Of a stretch of DNA of 64,000 nt, positions 1 to 9,681 are shown piece after piece; within the stretch, counting starts at the first letter, position 1; each line of letters begins with the position of its first letter. The notes beneath the pieces are model-generated. The model was not told where the DNA came from and made no database searches. It saw only the letters and a program-made list of their open reading frames with translations. A program made the translations under genes and the position numbers. The stretch is taken from the NCBI RefSeq assembly GCF_018882155.1, contig NZ_JACVPA010000001.1, positions 1,116,001 through 1,180,000 on the forward strand, read 5' to 3'. The stretch is from Polynucleobacter nymphae. GTDB taxonomy: Bacteria; Pseudomonadota; Gammaproteobacteria; Burkholderiales; Burkholderiaceae.

Positions 1-31
1 CTAATTTACTAAACAACACACTTTTAACCTA

Positions 32-382
32 ATGGCCACCGCAAAGTCCCCCTCTTATATCCGCTTTTTGAACTTACTAGATACCTTAGATCGTATTAAC
101 CCTGGTAAGAAGTTGGACTACATTGAAGAAAGCTTGCTAGATAAGATTGTTACTTGTTCACATTTAAAAGAGTCAGTGTTGGTAGGTGATTTGATTTCAC
201 TCTCAGAACTGGGTTCTCAAGCAACATTACATGGTCGCGTGAAGAATCTGAGCGTGATGGGCTATATTAAGATGGCATCAAATACTGATGGCCGTAAGAA
301 AGAGGTAATACCAACAAAATTGGCAATCAAGCGCTATGAAGAAATCTCTAAGTGCTTAGAGAAAGCAGTTAAATCTGCTTAA
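32..382 (+). CDS. small winged-helix-like (MarR-like) protein, function unknown
   Basis: A 116-residue soluble protein with no signal peptide or membrane segment. The middle (about residues 30-100) reads as a helix-turn-helix followed by a basic wing: 'LGSQATLHGRVKNLSVMGYI' resembles a MarR-type recognition helix and is followed by Asp-Gly-Arg-Lys-Lys and a C-terminal helix. A role in DNA binding or transcription control is inferred from this pattern only. No clear Shine-Dalgarno precedes the ATG at 32, and its promoter may lie before the window. It runs tail-to-tail with ychF, separated by a strong hairpin. MarR regulators are usually about 140-150 residues, so this would be a short relative. 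Confidence 0.6.
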   Translation: MATAKSPSYIRFLNLLDTLDRINPGKKLDYIEESLLDKIVTCSHLKESVLVGDLISLSELGSQATLHGRVKNLSVMGYIKMASNTDGRKKEVIPTKLAIKRYEEISKCLEKAVKSA

Positions 383-399
383 GTTCCTTACGCCTCAAT

Positions 400-428
400 A
401 AAAAAGCCCTTATTAAAAGGGCTTTTTT
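400..428. terminator. bidirectional rho-independent terminator
   Basis: A perfect 12-bp stem (400-411 with 417-428) around a 5-nt loop. A-rich and T-rich ends give a U-tract in either direction. It lies between the converging ends of the winged-helix-like gene and ychF and can serve both. Confidence 0.85.
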
Positions 429-453
429 ATTAATCAAACAATGTATCGATTAA

Positions 454-1548
454 CTAGACATTGAATAAGAAGTTCAATACATCGCCATCCTTAACCACAT
501 ATTCCTTACCTTCGGCCCGCATCTTACCAGCCTCTTTAGCGCCAGCCTCGCCCTTAAATTGAATGAAGTCATCGTAAGCAATCGTTTGAGCACGAATAAA
601 GCCCCGCTCAAAGTCTGTGTGAATAACGCCTGCTGCTTGCGGCGCAGTATCGCCTAGATGAATGGTCCATGCACGCACTTCCTTAACACCAGCAGTGAAG
701 TAAGTTTGTAAACCAAGTAAGGAGTACCCAGCACGAATAACACGATCTAAGCCAGGCTCTTCCATGCCTAAATCAGCAAGAAATTCTGTTTTGTCAGCAT
801 CATCAAGATCTGCAATCTCAGCCTCAATCGCTGCACACACAGCAACTACCGGAGCATTTTCTTTTGCAGCATGCTGCTTTACCGCCTCTAGATGAGGATT
901 ATTGGTAAAACCATCCTCTTTTACGTTGGCAACATACATAGCTGGTTTAGCAGTGATTAAACACAATGGCTTAATCAACAGCAATTCATCTTCGCTTAAA
1001 TTCAGACTACGTACTGGTAGAGCAGAATCTAAATGGGCCAGTACTTTAGTCAAAACAGCAACTAAGGCAGCTGCTTCTTTATCGTTACCTGACTTCGCAG
1101 CCTTAGTGGAGCGGTTGAGTGTTTTCTCAACAGTAGCCAAATCTGATAAAGCCAATTCAGTATCAATCACGCCAATATCGGCAATCGGGTCAATCTTGCC
1201 CGCAACGTGAATCACATTCGGATCTTCAAAACAACGGACCACATGGGTAATGGCATCAGTTTCCCGAATATTCGCTAAAAATTGATTGCCCAGGCCCTCG
1301 CCTTTGGAGGCGCCAGCGACCAAGCCAGCAATATCGACAAACTCGACAGCAGCTGGCAGGATGCGTTCAGGCTTCACAATCTCAGCCAGGGCAGCCAGAC
1401 GGTGGTCAGGAACCTCAACCACGCCTACATTGGGCTCAATCGTGCAGAAAGGGTAGTTTTCCGCTGCGATCCCAGCTTTGGTAAGCGCGTTAAAGAGGGT
1501 AGATTTGCCGACGTTAGGCAGGCCGACGATGCCACATTTCAAAGACAT
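454..1548 (-). CDS. ychF: redox-regulated ribosome-associated ATPase YchF
   Basis: A 364-residue cytoplasmic P-loop NTPase of the Obg/YchF (OLA1) family, full length for the family. The P-loop GLPNVGKST is at residues 9-17, the G3 motif DIAGLV is near residue 72, and the altered G4 motif (Asn-Val-Lys-Glu) typical of YchF is near residue 207. The C-terminal TGS domain contains the conserved '[12 protein letters not shown]' stretch. Known relatives hydrolyse ATP rather than GTP, bind ribosomes and act in translation and oxidative-stress responses. It diverges from the FAD monooxygenase gene with only 40 bp between the starts, so the promoters must be close or overlapping. Confidence 0.96.
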   Translation of the reverse strand: MSLKCGIVGLPNVGKSTLFNALTKAGIAAENYPFCTIEPNVGVVEVPDHRLAALAEIVKPERILPAAVEFVDIAGLVAGASKGEGLGNQFLANIRETDAITHVVRCFEDPNVIHVAGKIDPIADIGVIDTELALSDLATVEKTLNRSTKAAKSGNDKEAAALVAVLTKVLAHLDSALPVRSLNLSEDELLLIKPLCLITAKPAMYVANVKEDGFTNNPHLEAVKQHAAKENAPVVAVCAAIEAEIADLDDADKTEFLADLGMEEPGLDRVIRAGYSLLGLQTYFTAGVKEVRAWTIHLGDTAPQAAGVIHTDFERGFIRAQTIAYDDFIQFKGEAGAKEAGKMRAEGKEYVVKDGDVLNFLFNV

Positions 1549-1588
1549 GAGCTTATTGTAAAGGGGCGCGATTCGATATCATCGAGTT

Positions 1589-2863
1589 ATGTTGGAAGTT
1601 CATCAAAGCCACCCATCCAAAACCCCTGCGCAATCCGCCAAAATCCGCTCTGCTGACGTTGTGGTTGTCGGCGGAGGCATTACTGGCAAGGCTTGCGCAC
1701 TTGGTCTAGCACAGCTTGGGCTAAACACTATTGAGATTGCTCCGGATCTGAGCCAGATCACCCTAGCCCCGCAAGGATTGGAGTGGGGCCAACGAATCTA
1801 TGCCTTTTCTCCAAGCACTCAAAAACTATTAGCCCATTTGCAAATTTGGGATGCGCTAGACCATAGTCGCATACAGTCGGTGCGCGATATGCGGATTTAT
1901 GGTGATCGCGGTGAAAAAAATGATCAACTCCATCTTTCTGCGTTTGAAGCAGGTACGCCTCAATTAGCCTGGATTGGCGAATCCAATTTGATTGAGTCCA
2001 CACTTGATCAGGCCTCTCGCTTTCAAAATAAGTTAGAGCGTATTAGTGATGTGATTGATAAGATTGAAGTTGATGCAGAGGGCAGTACGCTTCACTTAAA
2101 AAATGGTGGTGCCATTCGTGCGCAACTCGTGGTTGCTGCTGATGGAGCAAATTCACCTATCCGGTCTGAACTTGGTATTACAGCAAGCGAAGAGAATTAC
2201 TCACAAAATGCAGTAGTTGCCAATTGGACTTGTACATACCCACATCTTGAAACAGCCTTTCAATGGTTTTTACCTGGGGGAGATATTGTTGCAATGCTGC
2301 CCTTACCTGGTAAACAAGTTTCAATGGTGTGGTCAACCTCGCCTGAGCATGCCGCAGATTTATTGAAACTAGATCAAGCTCAATGGCAAGAGCGATTTAA
2401 CTCAATTGCGAATGGTGCTATTGGGAAACAATTAGGCGAACTCAGTCTCAACTCGAATCCAGTCGCATTTCCATTGAGAAAGATTCGGGCAACCCGTTTT
2501 ATTGGCCCGGAATCGGCGCCTAAGGTTGTCCTCATTGGTGATGCAGCACATGTGATGCATCCACTGGCAGGGCAAGGTCTTAACTTAGGATTGCGGGATG
2601 TTGCGGTATTACTGAACATTCTTGGTAAACGTGAATCTTTTCGCTCACCAAGCGACGCAGTATTACTGCGTCGCTACGAGCGTCAACGCCAGGGCGATAC
2701 AAGTGCACTTTTATGGGTTACTGACAAACTCAAGAAATTATTTTCTGCCAGCAGCAGCACAGAACGACAACTACGTAACTGGGGGCTTGGCATGGTTAAC
2801 AAAAGCCATTTTATTAAACAGCGTCTAATTGAGCGCGCATTAGGGGACCTTGATTTTGAATAA
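1589..2863 (+). CDS. UbiH/UbiF/VisC/COQ6-family FAD-dependent hydroxylase
   Basis: A 424-residue flavoprotein monooxygenase. The dinucleotide-binding GGGITG motif is near residue 28, the mid-protein Asp-Gly motif is 'ADGANSPIR', and the second FAD motif 'GDAAHVMHPLAGQGLNLGLRD' contains the family signature. Relatives hydroxylate the ubiquinone ring, so it probably acts in ubiquinone synthesis at the inner membrane face. Which ring position it modifies cannot be told from sequence alone, so no symbol is given. The start may lie slightly downstream, because the first 20 residues are poorly conserved in type. Its 3' end overlaps or abuts the start of the DsbC-like gene, implying one transcript. 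Confidence 0.9.
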   Translation: MLEVHQSHPSKTPAQSAKIRSADVVVVGGGITGKACALGLAQLGLNTIEIAPDLSQITLAPQGLEWGQRIYAFSPSTQKLLAHLQIWDALDHSRIQSVRDMRIYGDRGEKNDQLHLSAFEAGTPQLAWIGESNLIESTLDQASRFQNKLERISDVIDKIEVDAEGSTLHLKNGGAIRAQLVVAADGANSPIRSELGITASEENYSQNAVVANWTCTYPHLETAFQWFLPGGDIVAMLPLPGKQVSMVWSTSPEHAADLLKLDQAQWQERFNSIANGAIGKQLGELSLNSNPVAFPLRKIRATRFIGPESAPKVVLIGDAAHVMHPLAGQGLNLGLRDVAVLLNILGKRESFRSPSDAVLLRRYERQRQGDTSALLWVTDKLKKLFSASSSTERQLRNWGLGMVNKSHFIKQRLIERALGDLDFE

Positions 2864-3572
2864 ATTACTATCCGTCGTAGTAGTTGCCTGTATTGCTCTA
2901 CTTTTCTCCGGCATTGTCAATGCTCAGGCTGAGCAGCAGATCAAAACCGAGATACAAAAAAGGTTGGGGGCAAATGTAAAAGTGAAGAGCGTAACAGCAG
3001 CGCCAGTTCCTGGTTTATATGAAGTATTGGTTGGTAATGAATTTTTTTATACAGATGCCTCGGCAAAATACCTCATACAAGGTGAAATCATTGAACTGGC
3101 TAGCGGAAAAAATATTACTGAACAAAGGCAAGCTGACTTAAACCGCATTAAGTGGGCAGATTTAAACCAAGCCAATGCCATCAAAACCGTTCGTGGTAAC
3201 GGCAGCCGTCAGCTGGCGGTATTTTCAGATCCCAATTGTGGCTACTGTAAGCGTTTAGAAAAGTCTATGCAGCAATTAGAGAATGTCACTATCTACACTT
3301 ATCTCATTCCTATTTTATCTGCAGACTCTACCCAAAAATCAAAGCAAATCTGGTGCGCCGCAGATCCCTATAAGGCTTATGTTGATTGGATGATTAACGG
3401 TATTAGCCCTAGTGGGAAAAGTGATTGCAACACTCCTCTAGATAAGAATCTCGCTTTTGCTAAAACCTATGGCATCACCGGAACGCCAACGCTTTTCTTT
3501 ACTGATGGCAGTCGCTTTCCTGGAGCAGTTCAGATTGCCGATATTGAAAAGAAATTTAGTTCGCTGAAGTAA
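2856..3572 (+). CDS. dsbC: DsbC-family periplasmic thiol:disulfide interchange protein
   Basis: About 238 residues, with an N-terminal hydrophobic signal peptide ending near Val-Asn-Ala-Gln-Ala, a DsbC/G dimerisation domain, and a thioredoxin-like domain carrying the active site CGYC (near residues 128-131) and a cis-proline Thr-Pro-Thr near residue 217. CGYC is the DsbC-type motif, so the likely role is isomerising wrong disulfides in periplasmic proteins. Two TTG codons could start it (2850 and 2856). The AGGGG at 2842-2846 is best spaced for 2856, which gives a normal Met-Asn-Lys signal start overlapping the end of the hydroxylase gene by 8 nt. Confidence 0.9.
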   Translation: MNKLLSVVVVACIALLFSGIVNAQAEQQIKTEIQKRLGANVKVKSVTAAPVPGLYEVLVGNEFFYTDASAKYLIQGEIIELASGKNITEQRQADLNRIKWADLNQANAIKTVRGNGSRQLAVFSDPNCGYCKRLEKSMQQLENVTIYTYLIPILSADSTQKSKQIWCAADPYKAYVDWMINGISPSGKSDCNTPLDKNLAFAKTYGITGTPTLFFTDGSRFPGAVQIADIEKKFSSLK

Positions 3573-3577
3573 ATATT

Positions 3578-5359
3578 ATGGATAAGGCAGATCTTCCAGT
3601 AATTCAATACACCGTATGGCCGGCAGACCTTCATGGTCATCGCTACCAGGTGAAATTACAGATTGCAAGGCCTGATCCAGAGGGGCAAGTATTACAAATG
3701 CCAGCTTGGATCCCAGGAAGTTATTTGATTCGCGACTTTAGTAAGCAGATTGAATCGATTGAGGCTTATTCTGCTGGTAGCAAGAAGATACTTCCTCTAG
3801 AGCGATTGAATAATGATCAATGGCGCTTACCGCAAGCAAGCGGACCAGTAGAAGTCCTTACCACGGTATACGCATATGATTCCTCTGTGCGTGCTGCCTA
3901 CCTTGATACGGAGCGTGCGTTCTTCAACGCAAGCAGCTTATGTCTTGAGGTTAAAGGCCAAGAAAATATGGCTTGCTCGCTTGCGATTGCGCCACCAGAG
4001 GGAGGCTTTACTGATCACTGGTCAGTGCAAACTGGCTTAAGGGCTGCCAAAACAGATCCACGCGGATTTGGTTTTTATCTTGCACAAGATTATGATGATC
4101 TGCTTGATCATCCAGTAGCAATAGGTGAGTTTCAGATTGTTCATTGGACATCTAGTGGCGTTCCACACAGCATGGCCATCCAAGGATGTATTAATCCAGT
4201 CGATGTAAAACGCCTTGCTCAAGATTTGCAAGCAATTTGCACTTGTACGATTAATCTCTTCGAACCCAAAACTAAGCAATCACCTTTTAGGAGCTACCTC
4301 TTCTTGGTAAATGCAGTACTGAATGGCTATGGTGGACTTGAGCATCGCAATAGCACAGCACTACTCTGCCGCCGTGACCAGATTCCACAAGAGGGTGCTC
4401 CCTTAGATGAGTCTTCATATCGTGAGTTTCTAGGTTTGTGTAGTCATGAGTACTTTCATGCATGGCTAGTGAAACGTATTCAAGCAAAAACATTTCAACC
4501 CTATGACCTCAGCAAGCGCAATCACACTCGCTTACTTTGGCTGTTCGAGGGTTTTACTAGCTACTACGATGATCTTCAGCTTTTCCGTAGCAAGCGTATT
4601 GATCTCAAAACGTATCTCGATCTAGTTTGTACTAACTGGAATGGCATCCTGCGTGGGCCAGGAAGAAATAAGCAAAGCCTAGCTGATAGCTCATTCGATG
4701 CTTGGACGAAGTATTACCAAGCAGATGAAAACACCCCCAATGCAGTAGTGAGTTACTACGGTAAGGGCGCCCTACTAGCGCTAGGTTTAGATCTGCAAAT
4801 TCGTGCATTCTCAAAAAATAAGATTTCACTAGATAACCTGATGCGCTTGATTTGGCAAAGGCATGGTCTCACGCTCGATGGAATTACTGAGGACGGGCTA
4901 GACGATTTAATCTATGAACTACTCGGATCTGGTTTTTCCAAAATCTGGTCTGATATGAAATCACGCTATATCTTTGGCACTGAAGATATCCCGATTCAAA
5001 AATGGATTTCCTCTAAATCGATTTCAGTTAAACAAAAAGCACAGTCCAAGTTAGAGAGAATAAAGCTTCAACTTGGTATGCGCCATACTGATGTCAATGG
5101 ATGGCTCAAGGTCACTCATGTCCTAGATGGAGGCGCGGCTCAGTTGGCAGGACTCGCGCCCGGTGACTTGCTGGCAAGCATTAATGGTCAACGCGTCACT
5201 AGTGCTCGCCTAGATAAGATTCTCGCCAGCCTTACCGAAGGACGAAGTATTCACTTTTGCTTCTATCGCGATGATTTAGAGCATGAGCGGATAGCAAGCT
5301 TGCATGCTAGTCAATTGCCGACGCAGTTTGAGCTCATCGCCAATACTGCAAACCTGTAA
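3578..5359 (+). CDS. M61-family metallopeptidase with PDZ domain
   Basis: A 593-residue protein with an N-terminal M61 beta domain, a catalytic zinc site HEYFH at residues 290-294 with the third ligand likely Glu324 in 'WLFEGFTSYY', and a C-terminal PDZ domain around residues 490-580 ('LKVTHVLDGGAAQLAGLAPGD'). Family members (glycyl aminopeptidase type) cleave small N-terminal residues. No signal peptide is visible, so it is predicted to be cytoplasmic. The gene starts 5 nt after dsbC and ends 22 nt before ung, suggesting a shared transcript. Its physiological substrate is unknown. Confidence 0.9.
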   Translation: MDKADLPVIQYTVWPADLHGHRYQVKLQIARPDPEGQVLQMPAWIPGSYLIRDFSKQIESIEAYSAGSKKILPLERLNNDQWRLPQASGPVEVLTTVYAYDSSVRAAYLDTERAFFNASSLCLEVKGQENMACSLAIAPPEGGFTDHWSVQTGLRAAKTDPRGFGFYLAQDYDDLLDHPVAIGEFQIVHWTSSGVPHSMAIQGCINPVDVKRLAQDLQAICTCTINLFEPKTKQSPFRSYLFLVNAVLNGYGGLEHRNSTALLCRRDQIPQEGAPLDESSYREFLGLCSHEYFHAWLVKRIQAKTFQPYDLSKRNHTRLLWLFEGFTSYYDDLQLFRSKRIDLKTYLDLVCTNWNGILRGPGRNKQSLADSSFDAWTKYYQADENTPNAVVSYYGKGALLALGLDLQIRAFSKNKISLDNLMRLIWQRHGLTLDGITEDGLDDLIYELLGSGFSKIWSDMKSRYIFGTEDIPIQKWISSKSISVKQKAQSKLERIKLQLGMRHTDVNGWLKVTHVLDGGAAQLAGLAPGDLLASINGQRVTSARLDKILASLTEGRSIHFCFYRDDLEHERIASLHASQLPTQFELIANTANL

Positions 5360-5381
5360 TACAGATATATTCTTTCGCTAG

Positions 5382-6137
5382 ATGCCTACCTTCTCTAAGG
5401 ACGATATTCCAAAAGATTGGCAAGAATTACTAGGCAACTATTTTGACTCTAGTGATTGGATCAATTTAGTGAGTAATTTACAATCAGCTCTTGATATTGA
5501 TCCTGCAATGGTTCGACCGGAGTCAAGTCAGTTTTTCAGGGCGCTCAAGTTAACAGCCGTTGACTCAGTTAAGGTCGTGATACTTGGACAAGACCCCTAT
5601 CACTCACCAGGCCTTGCGCAAGGCTTAGCATTCTCAATTCCGGAAAATATTCCCGCCAACTCGCGCGAATTTCCTAGCTCACTGCGTAACATTGGCAAAG
5701 CACTTGCTCTTGAGGGATTTGGTCATTTGCCTAACGGCGATCTTACTACCTGGGCTGAACAAGGAGTCCTACTTCTCAATACCGCACTCAGCGTCAGATT
5801 AGGTGAAGCAGGAAGTCATGCCAATCTAGGTTGGAAAAGTTTGATTGATCGACTTATTTCAGGTTTAGCTTCACAGAGACCCCATTTGGTTTGGATGCTT
5901 TGGGGTGCTCATGCTCAATCGAAGATAGCTTTAATTGAATCGAGTATCGATCAGCTCATTCTGCAATCCTCACATCCATCCGGCTTAGGAGTTTATAAAA
6001 CCAATAAGCCTTTTTTGGAGCCTGGAGCTAAAGTCAGTTGCGGTCATTTCACCAAAGCGAATCAATGGCTAAAACAACTTAATAAAGAAGAGATTATTTG
6101 GGTGGGTGAAACACCCCAGACAAACCTATTTAGCTAA
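5382..6137 (+). CDS. ung: uracil-DNA glycosylase, family 1
   Basis: A 251-residue UDG. It removes uracil from DNA after cytosine deamination or misincorporation and starts base excision repair. The water-activating loop GQDPYH is at residues 69-74 (catalytic Asp71) and the minor-groove loop HPSGLG at about 198-203, both intact. Length is slightly above the E. coli enzyme because of an N-terminal extension. The 3' end overlaps the converging small membrane-protein gene by 12 nt. Confidence 0.96.
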   Translation: MPTFSKDDIPKDWQELLGNYFDSSDWINLVSNLQSALDIDPAMVRPESSQFFRALKLTAVDSVKVVILGQDPYHSPGLAQGLAFSIPENIPANSREFPSSLRNIGKALALEGFGHLPNGDLTTWAEQGVLLLNTALSVRLGEAGSHANLGWKSLIDRLISGLASQRPHLVWMLWGAHAQSKIALIESSIDQLILQSSHPSGLGVYKTNKPFLEPGAKVSCGHFTKANQWLKQLNKEEIIWVGETPQTNLFS

Positions 6138-6422
6138 AGCTGTAAAAATACAGCCTGTCAGGCAAGAGGCAAAAATAGCGCTTAGCCACTCCAGCATCTG
6201 CCCCGACTGAAAGAGCGCAAAGTATTGGCCAAGATAAGAACTGCCAAGGGCAGCTACAAACCCGAGAAACGCTGCTAGCAGAAGCTTTTCCAGCTTTGGT
6301 CTATTGGCTTGGCCGGGGTAAAAAATCAAGGCAGAAGCCCCAGAAATACCCCCAATCACCAGAAAAGCTAAAAACCCCATTGATACCCCCATTAATGCTG
6401 TCATCAAATCTATAATTACCAT
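6126..6422 (-). CDS. small integral membrane protein, unknown
   Basis: About 98 residues if started at the ATG at 6422 (Met-Val-Ile-Ile-Asp); an ATG at 6449 would add nine residues and run into hemA. It is almost entirely hydrophobic, with three likely membrane helices (about residues 5-30, 45-65 and 75-95 from the 6422 start) and a short polar loop '[11 protein letters not shown]'. I do not recognise the family. It is squeezed between ung (12-nt 3' overlap) and hemA: the two start codons face away from each other with one base between them, so each promoter must lie inside the other gene. The strand assignment rests on the uninterrupted hydrophobic reading frame. Confidence 0.6.
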   Translation of the reverse strand: MVIIDLMTALMGVSMGFLAFLVIGGISGASALIFYPGQANRPKLEKLLLAAFLGFVAALGSSYLGQYFALFQSGQMLEWLSAIFASCLTGCIFTALAK

Positions 6423-6423
6423 T

Positions 6424-7740
6424 ATGAAGTTGTTGACACTTGGCATCAATCATCACACAGCGCCGGTCGCCATTCGGGAAAAGGTCGCCTTTGCTCCTGA
6501 ATTTCTTCAACAGGCCTTGCATGATCTACGCCAACATTTGCTTGGTGCGAATCAGGCTGGGCTGCCCGAGGCTACGATTTTATCAACCTGTAACCGCACC
6601 GAGGTCTACTGTGCAGCAAATGATGCCAGCGCTGCCGGTCTGCTACATGAAGCTACCTTCGATTGGCTTGCTAAAACCCAACAACTAGCACCCAGCAGTC
6701 TTGCCCCTCATATTTATTCCCTGCCGCAGTCAGATGCTGTGCGTCATGCCTTCAGAGTTGCCTGCGGATTAGATTCTATGGTGATTGGCGAGACTCAGAT
6801 TTTGGGGCAGATGAAAGATGCGGTTCGCACCGCAAATGATGCCGGTGTTTTGGGAACCTACCTCAATCAACTTTTTCAGAAAACATTTTCCGTTGCTAAA
6901 GAAGTTCGTGGCTCTACTGAAATTGGCGCACACTCAATTTCGATGGCTGCAGCATCTGTTCGCCTTGCCGAACGTATCTTTGAAAAAATTTCAGACCAGC
7001 GTATTTTATTTATTGGCGCTGGTGACATGATCAGTTTATGCGCCACGCACTTTGTTGCTCGTCAACCTAAAAATGTTGTGATTGCCAACCGCACTATTGA
7101 ACGCGGTCAAGAGTTGGCTGATGCTATTTCTGCGCAAAATGTACAAGCGGAGTCACTAAAACTCTCAGAGATTCCAGGGCGTCTTCATGAATTCGACATT
7201 ATTGTCTCTAGTACCGCCTCATCTCTGCCCATTATTGGTTTAGGCATGGTAGAGAGCGCGCTCAAGCAACGTCGCCATAAGCCGATAGTGATGATTGATC
7301 TTGCAGTTCCCCGTGACTTCGAGCCAGAAATCTCACGGCTAGCCGATGTATACCTCTATACGGTAGATGACTTAGGCGTCATGATTCAGACTGGCGCTAA
7401 TTTACGCCAAGCTGCCGTCAGTCAAGCTGAAGCTATCATAGAAGATCGCGTTGGTAACTTTATGCATTGGATGCATGGACGAAATTCTGTCCCCATCATT
7501 CAAGATATTCAATTGCAAGGTGAGCGCTTAAGACAGCTTGAATTAGAGCGAGCCATGAAACGCTTGATGCGTGGTGATGATCCACAGGAAGTTCTGAATG
7601 CAATGGCTCAAGGTCTAACGAATAAATTCTTACATGGCTCACTGCATGCATTGCAACACTCTAATGGTGCTGAGCGTGATGCCCTAATTAAGCTCTTACC
7701 CAAACTATTTGCCACACACACTAAGCCAGAAGACCATTAG
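6424..7740 (+). CDS. hemA: glutamyl-tRNA reductase
   Basis: 438 residues, full length. It reduces Glu-tRNA(Glu) with NADPH to glutamate-1-semialdehyde, the first committed step of C5-pathway haem synthesis. The N-terminal motif '[10 protein letters not shown]' carries the nucleophilic Cys56. The NADPH domain begins near residue 190 with 'ILFIGAGDM', and a C-terminal helical dimerisation domain follows. The next gene, prfA, begins at the base after its stop codon, so hemA-prfA-prmC form an operon. The start of hemB at the right edge of the window belongs to the same pathway. Confidence 0.97.
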   Translation: MKLLTLGINHHTAPVAIREKVAFAPEFLQQALHDLRQHLLGANQAGLPEATILSTCNRTEVYCAANDASAAGLLHEATFDWLAKTQQLAPSSLAPHIYSLPQSDAVRHAFRVACGLDSMVIGETQILGQMKDAVRTANDAGVLGTYLNQLFQKTFSVAKEVRGSTEIGAHSISMAAASVRLAERIFEKISDQRILFIGAGDMISLCATHFVARQPKNVVIANRTIERGQELADAISAQNVQAESLKLSEIPGRLHEFDIIVSSTASSLPIIGLGMVESALKQRRHKPIVMIDLAVPRDFEPEISRLADVYLYTVDDLGVMIQTGANLRQAAVSQAEAIIEDRVGNFMHWMHGRNSVPIIQDIQLQGERLRQLELERAMKRLMRGDDPQEVLNAMAQGLTNKFLHGSLHALQHSNGAERDALIKLLPKLFATHTKPEDH

Positions 7741-8820
7741 ATGAAGCCCAGCATGCGGGCTAAGCTAGAACATCTAGACACGCGCTTAGCCGAACTCAAT
7801 TCCCTCTTAACCTCCGAAGAAGCAACCAAAGATATGGATGCTTACAGGAAACTCACGCGTGAGCATTCTGATATCGCGACCGTGGTTGAGCAATTCGGCT
7901 TATATAAACAAGCTGAAGCAGATGCTGCTGCGGCTGAAGAGATGCGCAAGGATCCAGATATGAAGGATTTTGCCGATGAGGAACAAAAGCAGGCTTTAGC
8001 GACCATGGAAGTGCTTGCGGCAACACTACAAACGCTCTTGTTACCAAAAGATGAGAACGACGAACGCAATGTCTTCCTAGAAATACGAGCAGGCACTGGC
8101 GGTGATGAAAGTGCACTCTTTGCTGGAGACTTATTGCGCATGTATACCCGCTTTGCAGAACGTCAAGGTTGGAAAGTAGAAGTGGTCAGTGCTGCTGAAT
8201 CTGATTTGGGTGGATATAAAGAGGTTGTGCTTCGTTTGGTTGGTCAAGCCGTCTACTCTCGCCTGAAATTCGAGTCTGGTGGTCATCGTGTACAACGTGT
8301 TCCACAAACTGAAACTCAAGGCCGTATTCATACGTCGGCCTGCACTGTCGCGGTAATGCCAGAAGCAGATGAATTAGAGGCTGTCAAAATTAACCCAGCT
8401 GAATTACGAATTGATACCTTCCGCGCCTCTGGCGCTGGCGGTCAACATATCAATAAAACTGACTCTGCGGTCCGTATTACGCACTTACCAACTGGCACTG
8501 TGGTGGAATGTCAAGATGATCGTAGTCAACACCGTAATCGCGAGCAAGCAATGAAAGTTCTTGTTTCTCGAATTATGGATGCGCGTGAACGCGAGAAGCA
8601 TCAACTTGAAGCACAAACCAGAAAATCTCTGATTGGCTCCGGCGATCGCAGCGATCGTATTCGTACCTACAACTTCCCGCAGGGAAGAATTACTGATCAC
8701 CGCATCAATCTAACGCTCTATAAAATCGATGCCATGATGGATGGTGATATTAATGACCTCTGCAATGCTCTAGCCTCTGAACACCAAGCTGAACTCCTAG
8801 CCGCGCTTGGTGACAGCTAA
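7741..8820 (+). CDS. prfA: peptide chain release factor 1
   Basis: 359 residues, the usual RF1 length. It recognises UAA and UAG stop codons and triggers peptide release on the ribosome. The codon-recognition tripeptide of the PxT type is Pro-Gln-Thr at 188-190, and the catalytic GGQ is at 233-235 in '[15 protein letters not shown]'. The Gln of GGQ is the target of PrmC, encoded next. The ATG immediately follows the hemA stop, indicating translational coupling. Confidence 0.97.
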   Translation: MKPSMRAKLEHLDTRLAELNSLLTSEEATKDMDAYRKLTREHSDIATVVEQFGLYKQAEADAAAAEEMRKDPDMKDFADEEQKQALATMEVLAATLQTLLLPKDENDERNVFLEIRAGTGGDESALFAGDLLRMYTRFAERQGWKVEVVSAAESDLGGYKEVVLRLVGQAVYSRLKFESGGHRVQRVPQTETQGRIHTSACTVAVMPEADELEAVKINPAELRIDTFRASGAGGQHINKTDSAVRITHLPTGTVVECQDDRSQHRNREQAMKVLVSRIMDAREREKHQLEAQTRKSLIGSGDRSDRIRTYNFPQGRITDHRINLTLYKIDAMMDGDINDLCNALASEHQAELLAALGDS

Positions 8821-8827
8821 ATCACTT

Positions 8828-9670
8828 ATGAGTCAAGAATCAAGTCTGCGCTCTTTATTGAGCGATTCACCACTTCCTCAAAGTGAAGCCCGCTTGTTGA
8901 TGGCTTATATACTTGAAAAATACTATCAACTACCGCGCTCAGCACTGCTCTCTCGCGATGACATGGTACTTAGCCTAGAAGCAATCCTGCAATGGCAAGA
9001 GCTGCAATCTAAAAGGTTGGCTGGCAACCCTATCGCCTACCTCATTGGTAAACGGGGTTTCCATGACATCGAGTTATTTGTTGCACCAGGGGTGCTAATA
9101 CCGCGTCCTGAAACTGAGCTCTTAGTTGAAATTGGCCTCCAAGAGATTGAACGCCTTCATGGGCCAGTAAAAGTATTGGATTTGGGAACTGGCTCTGGAG
9201 CTATCGCCCTAGCAATTGCAAATGCGAATCCTCACGCATTGGTGACGGCTACAGATCAATCGTCTGAAGCTTTGGTTATTGCCAGGACCAATGCACAACT
9301 TTTAAAGCTTGAAGCTCGAGTGCAACTGATGCAAGGTAGCTGGTATGGGGCCTTAAGTGATAATGCCCAATTTGACATCATTCTGAGCAACCCACCCTAT
9401 ATCTCTGCTCTAGACCCCCACTTAAAGCAAGGTGATTTACGTTTTGAGCCAGTCTCAGCCCTAACCGATCACGCCAGCGGACTTACCTGCCTAGAGGCCA
9501 TTATTGCTGGCGCTAAAGATCATCTCAATCCCAATGGTTTAATAGTCCTTGAGCATGGCTTTGATCAATCTGACGTAATTTTTGAGCTGCTACTCAAAGG
9601 GAATTTTCGTAACATCAAAAAACATCAAGACTTATCAGGTCACAATAGGGCTGTATCGGCAAGGGCATAA
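8828..9670 (+). CDS. prmC: release factor glutamine N5-methyltransferase
   Basis: 280 residues from the ATG at 8828, seven bases after the prfA stop; an in-frame TTG at 8807 is less likely. The SAM-binding motif DLGTGSG is at about 118-124 and the catalytic NPPY at 188-191. The N-terminal helical domain recognises release factors. It methylates the GGQ glutamine of RF1 and RF2. The classic prfA-prmC pairing supports the call. Confidence 0.96.
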   Translation: MSQESSLRSLLSDSPLPQSEARLLMAYILEKYYQLPRSALLSRDDMVLSLEAILQWQELQSKRLAGNPIAYLIGKRGFHDIELFVAPGVLIPRPETELLVEIGLQEIERLHGPVKVLDLGTGSGAIALAIANANPHALVTATDQSSEALVIARTNAQLLKLEARVQLMQGSWYGALSDNAQFDIILSNPPYISALDPHLKQGDLRFEPVSALTDHASGLTCLEAIIAGAKDHLNPNGLIVLEHGFDQSDVIFELLLKGNFRNIKKHQDLSGHNRAVSARA

Positions 9671-9681
9671 GGAGGGGAATT

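Noticed and set aside
7484..7494. CTGTCCCC-like sequence in hemA as another REP arm
   Set aside because: Only a chance match inside conserved codons (Ser-Val-Pro), with no facing inverted copy.
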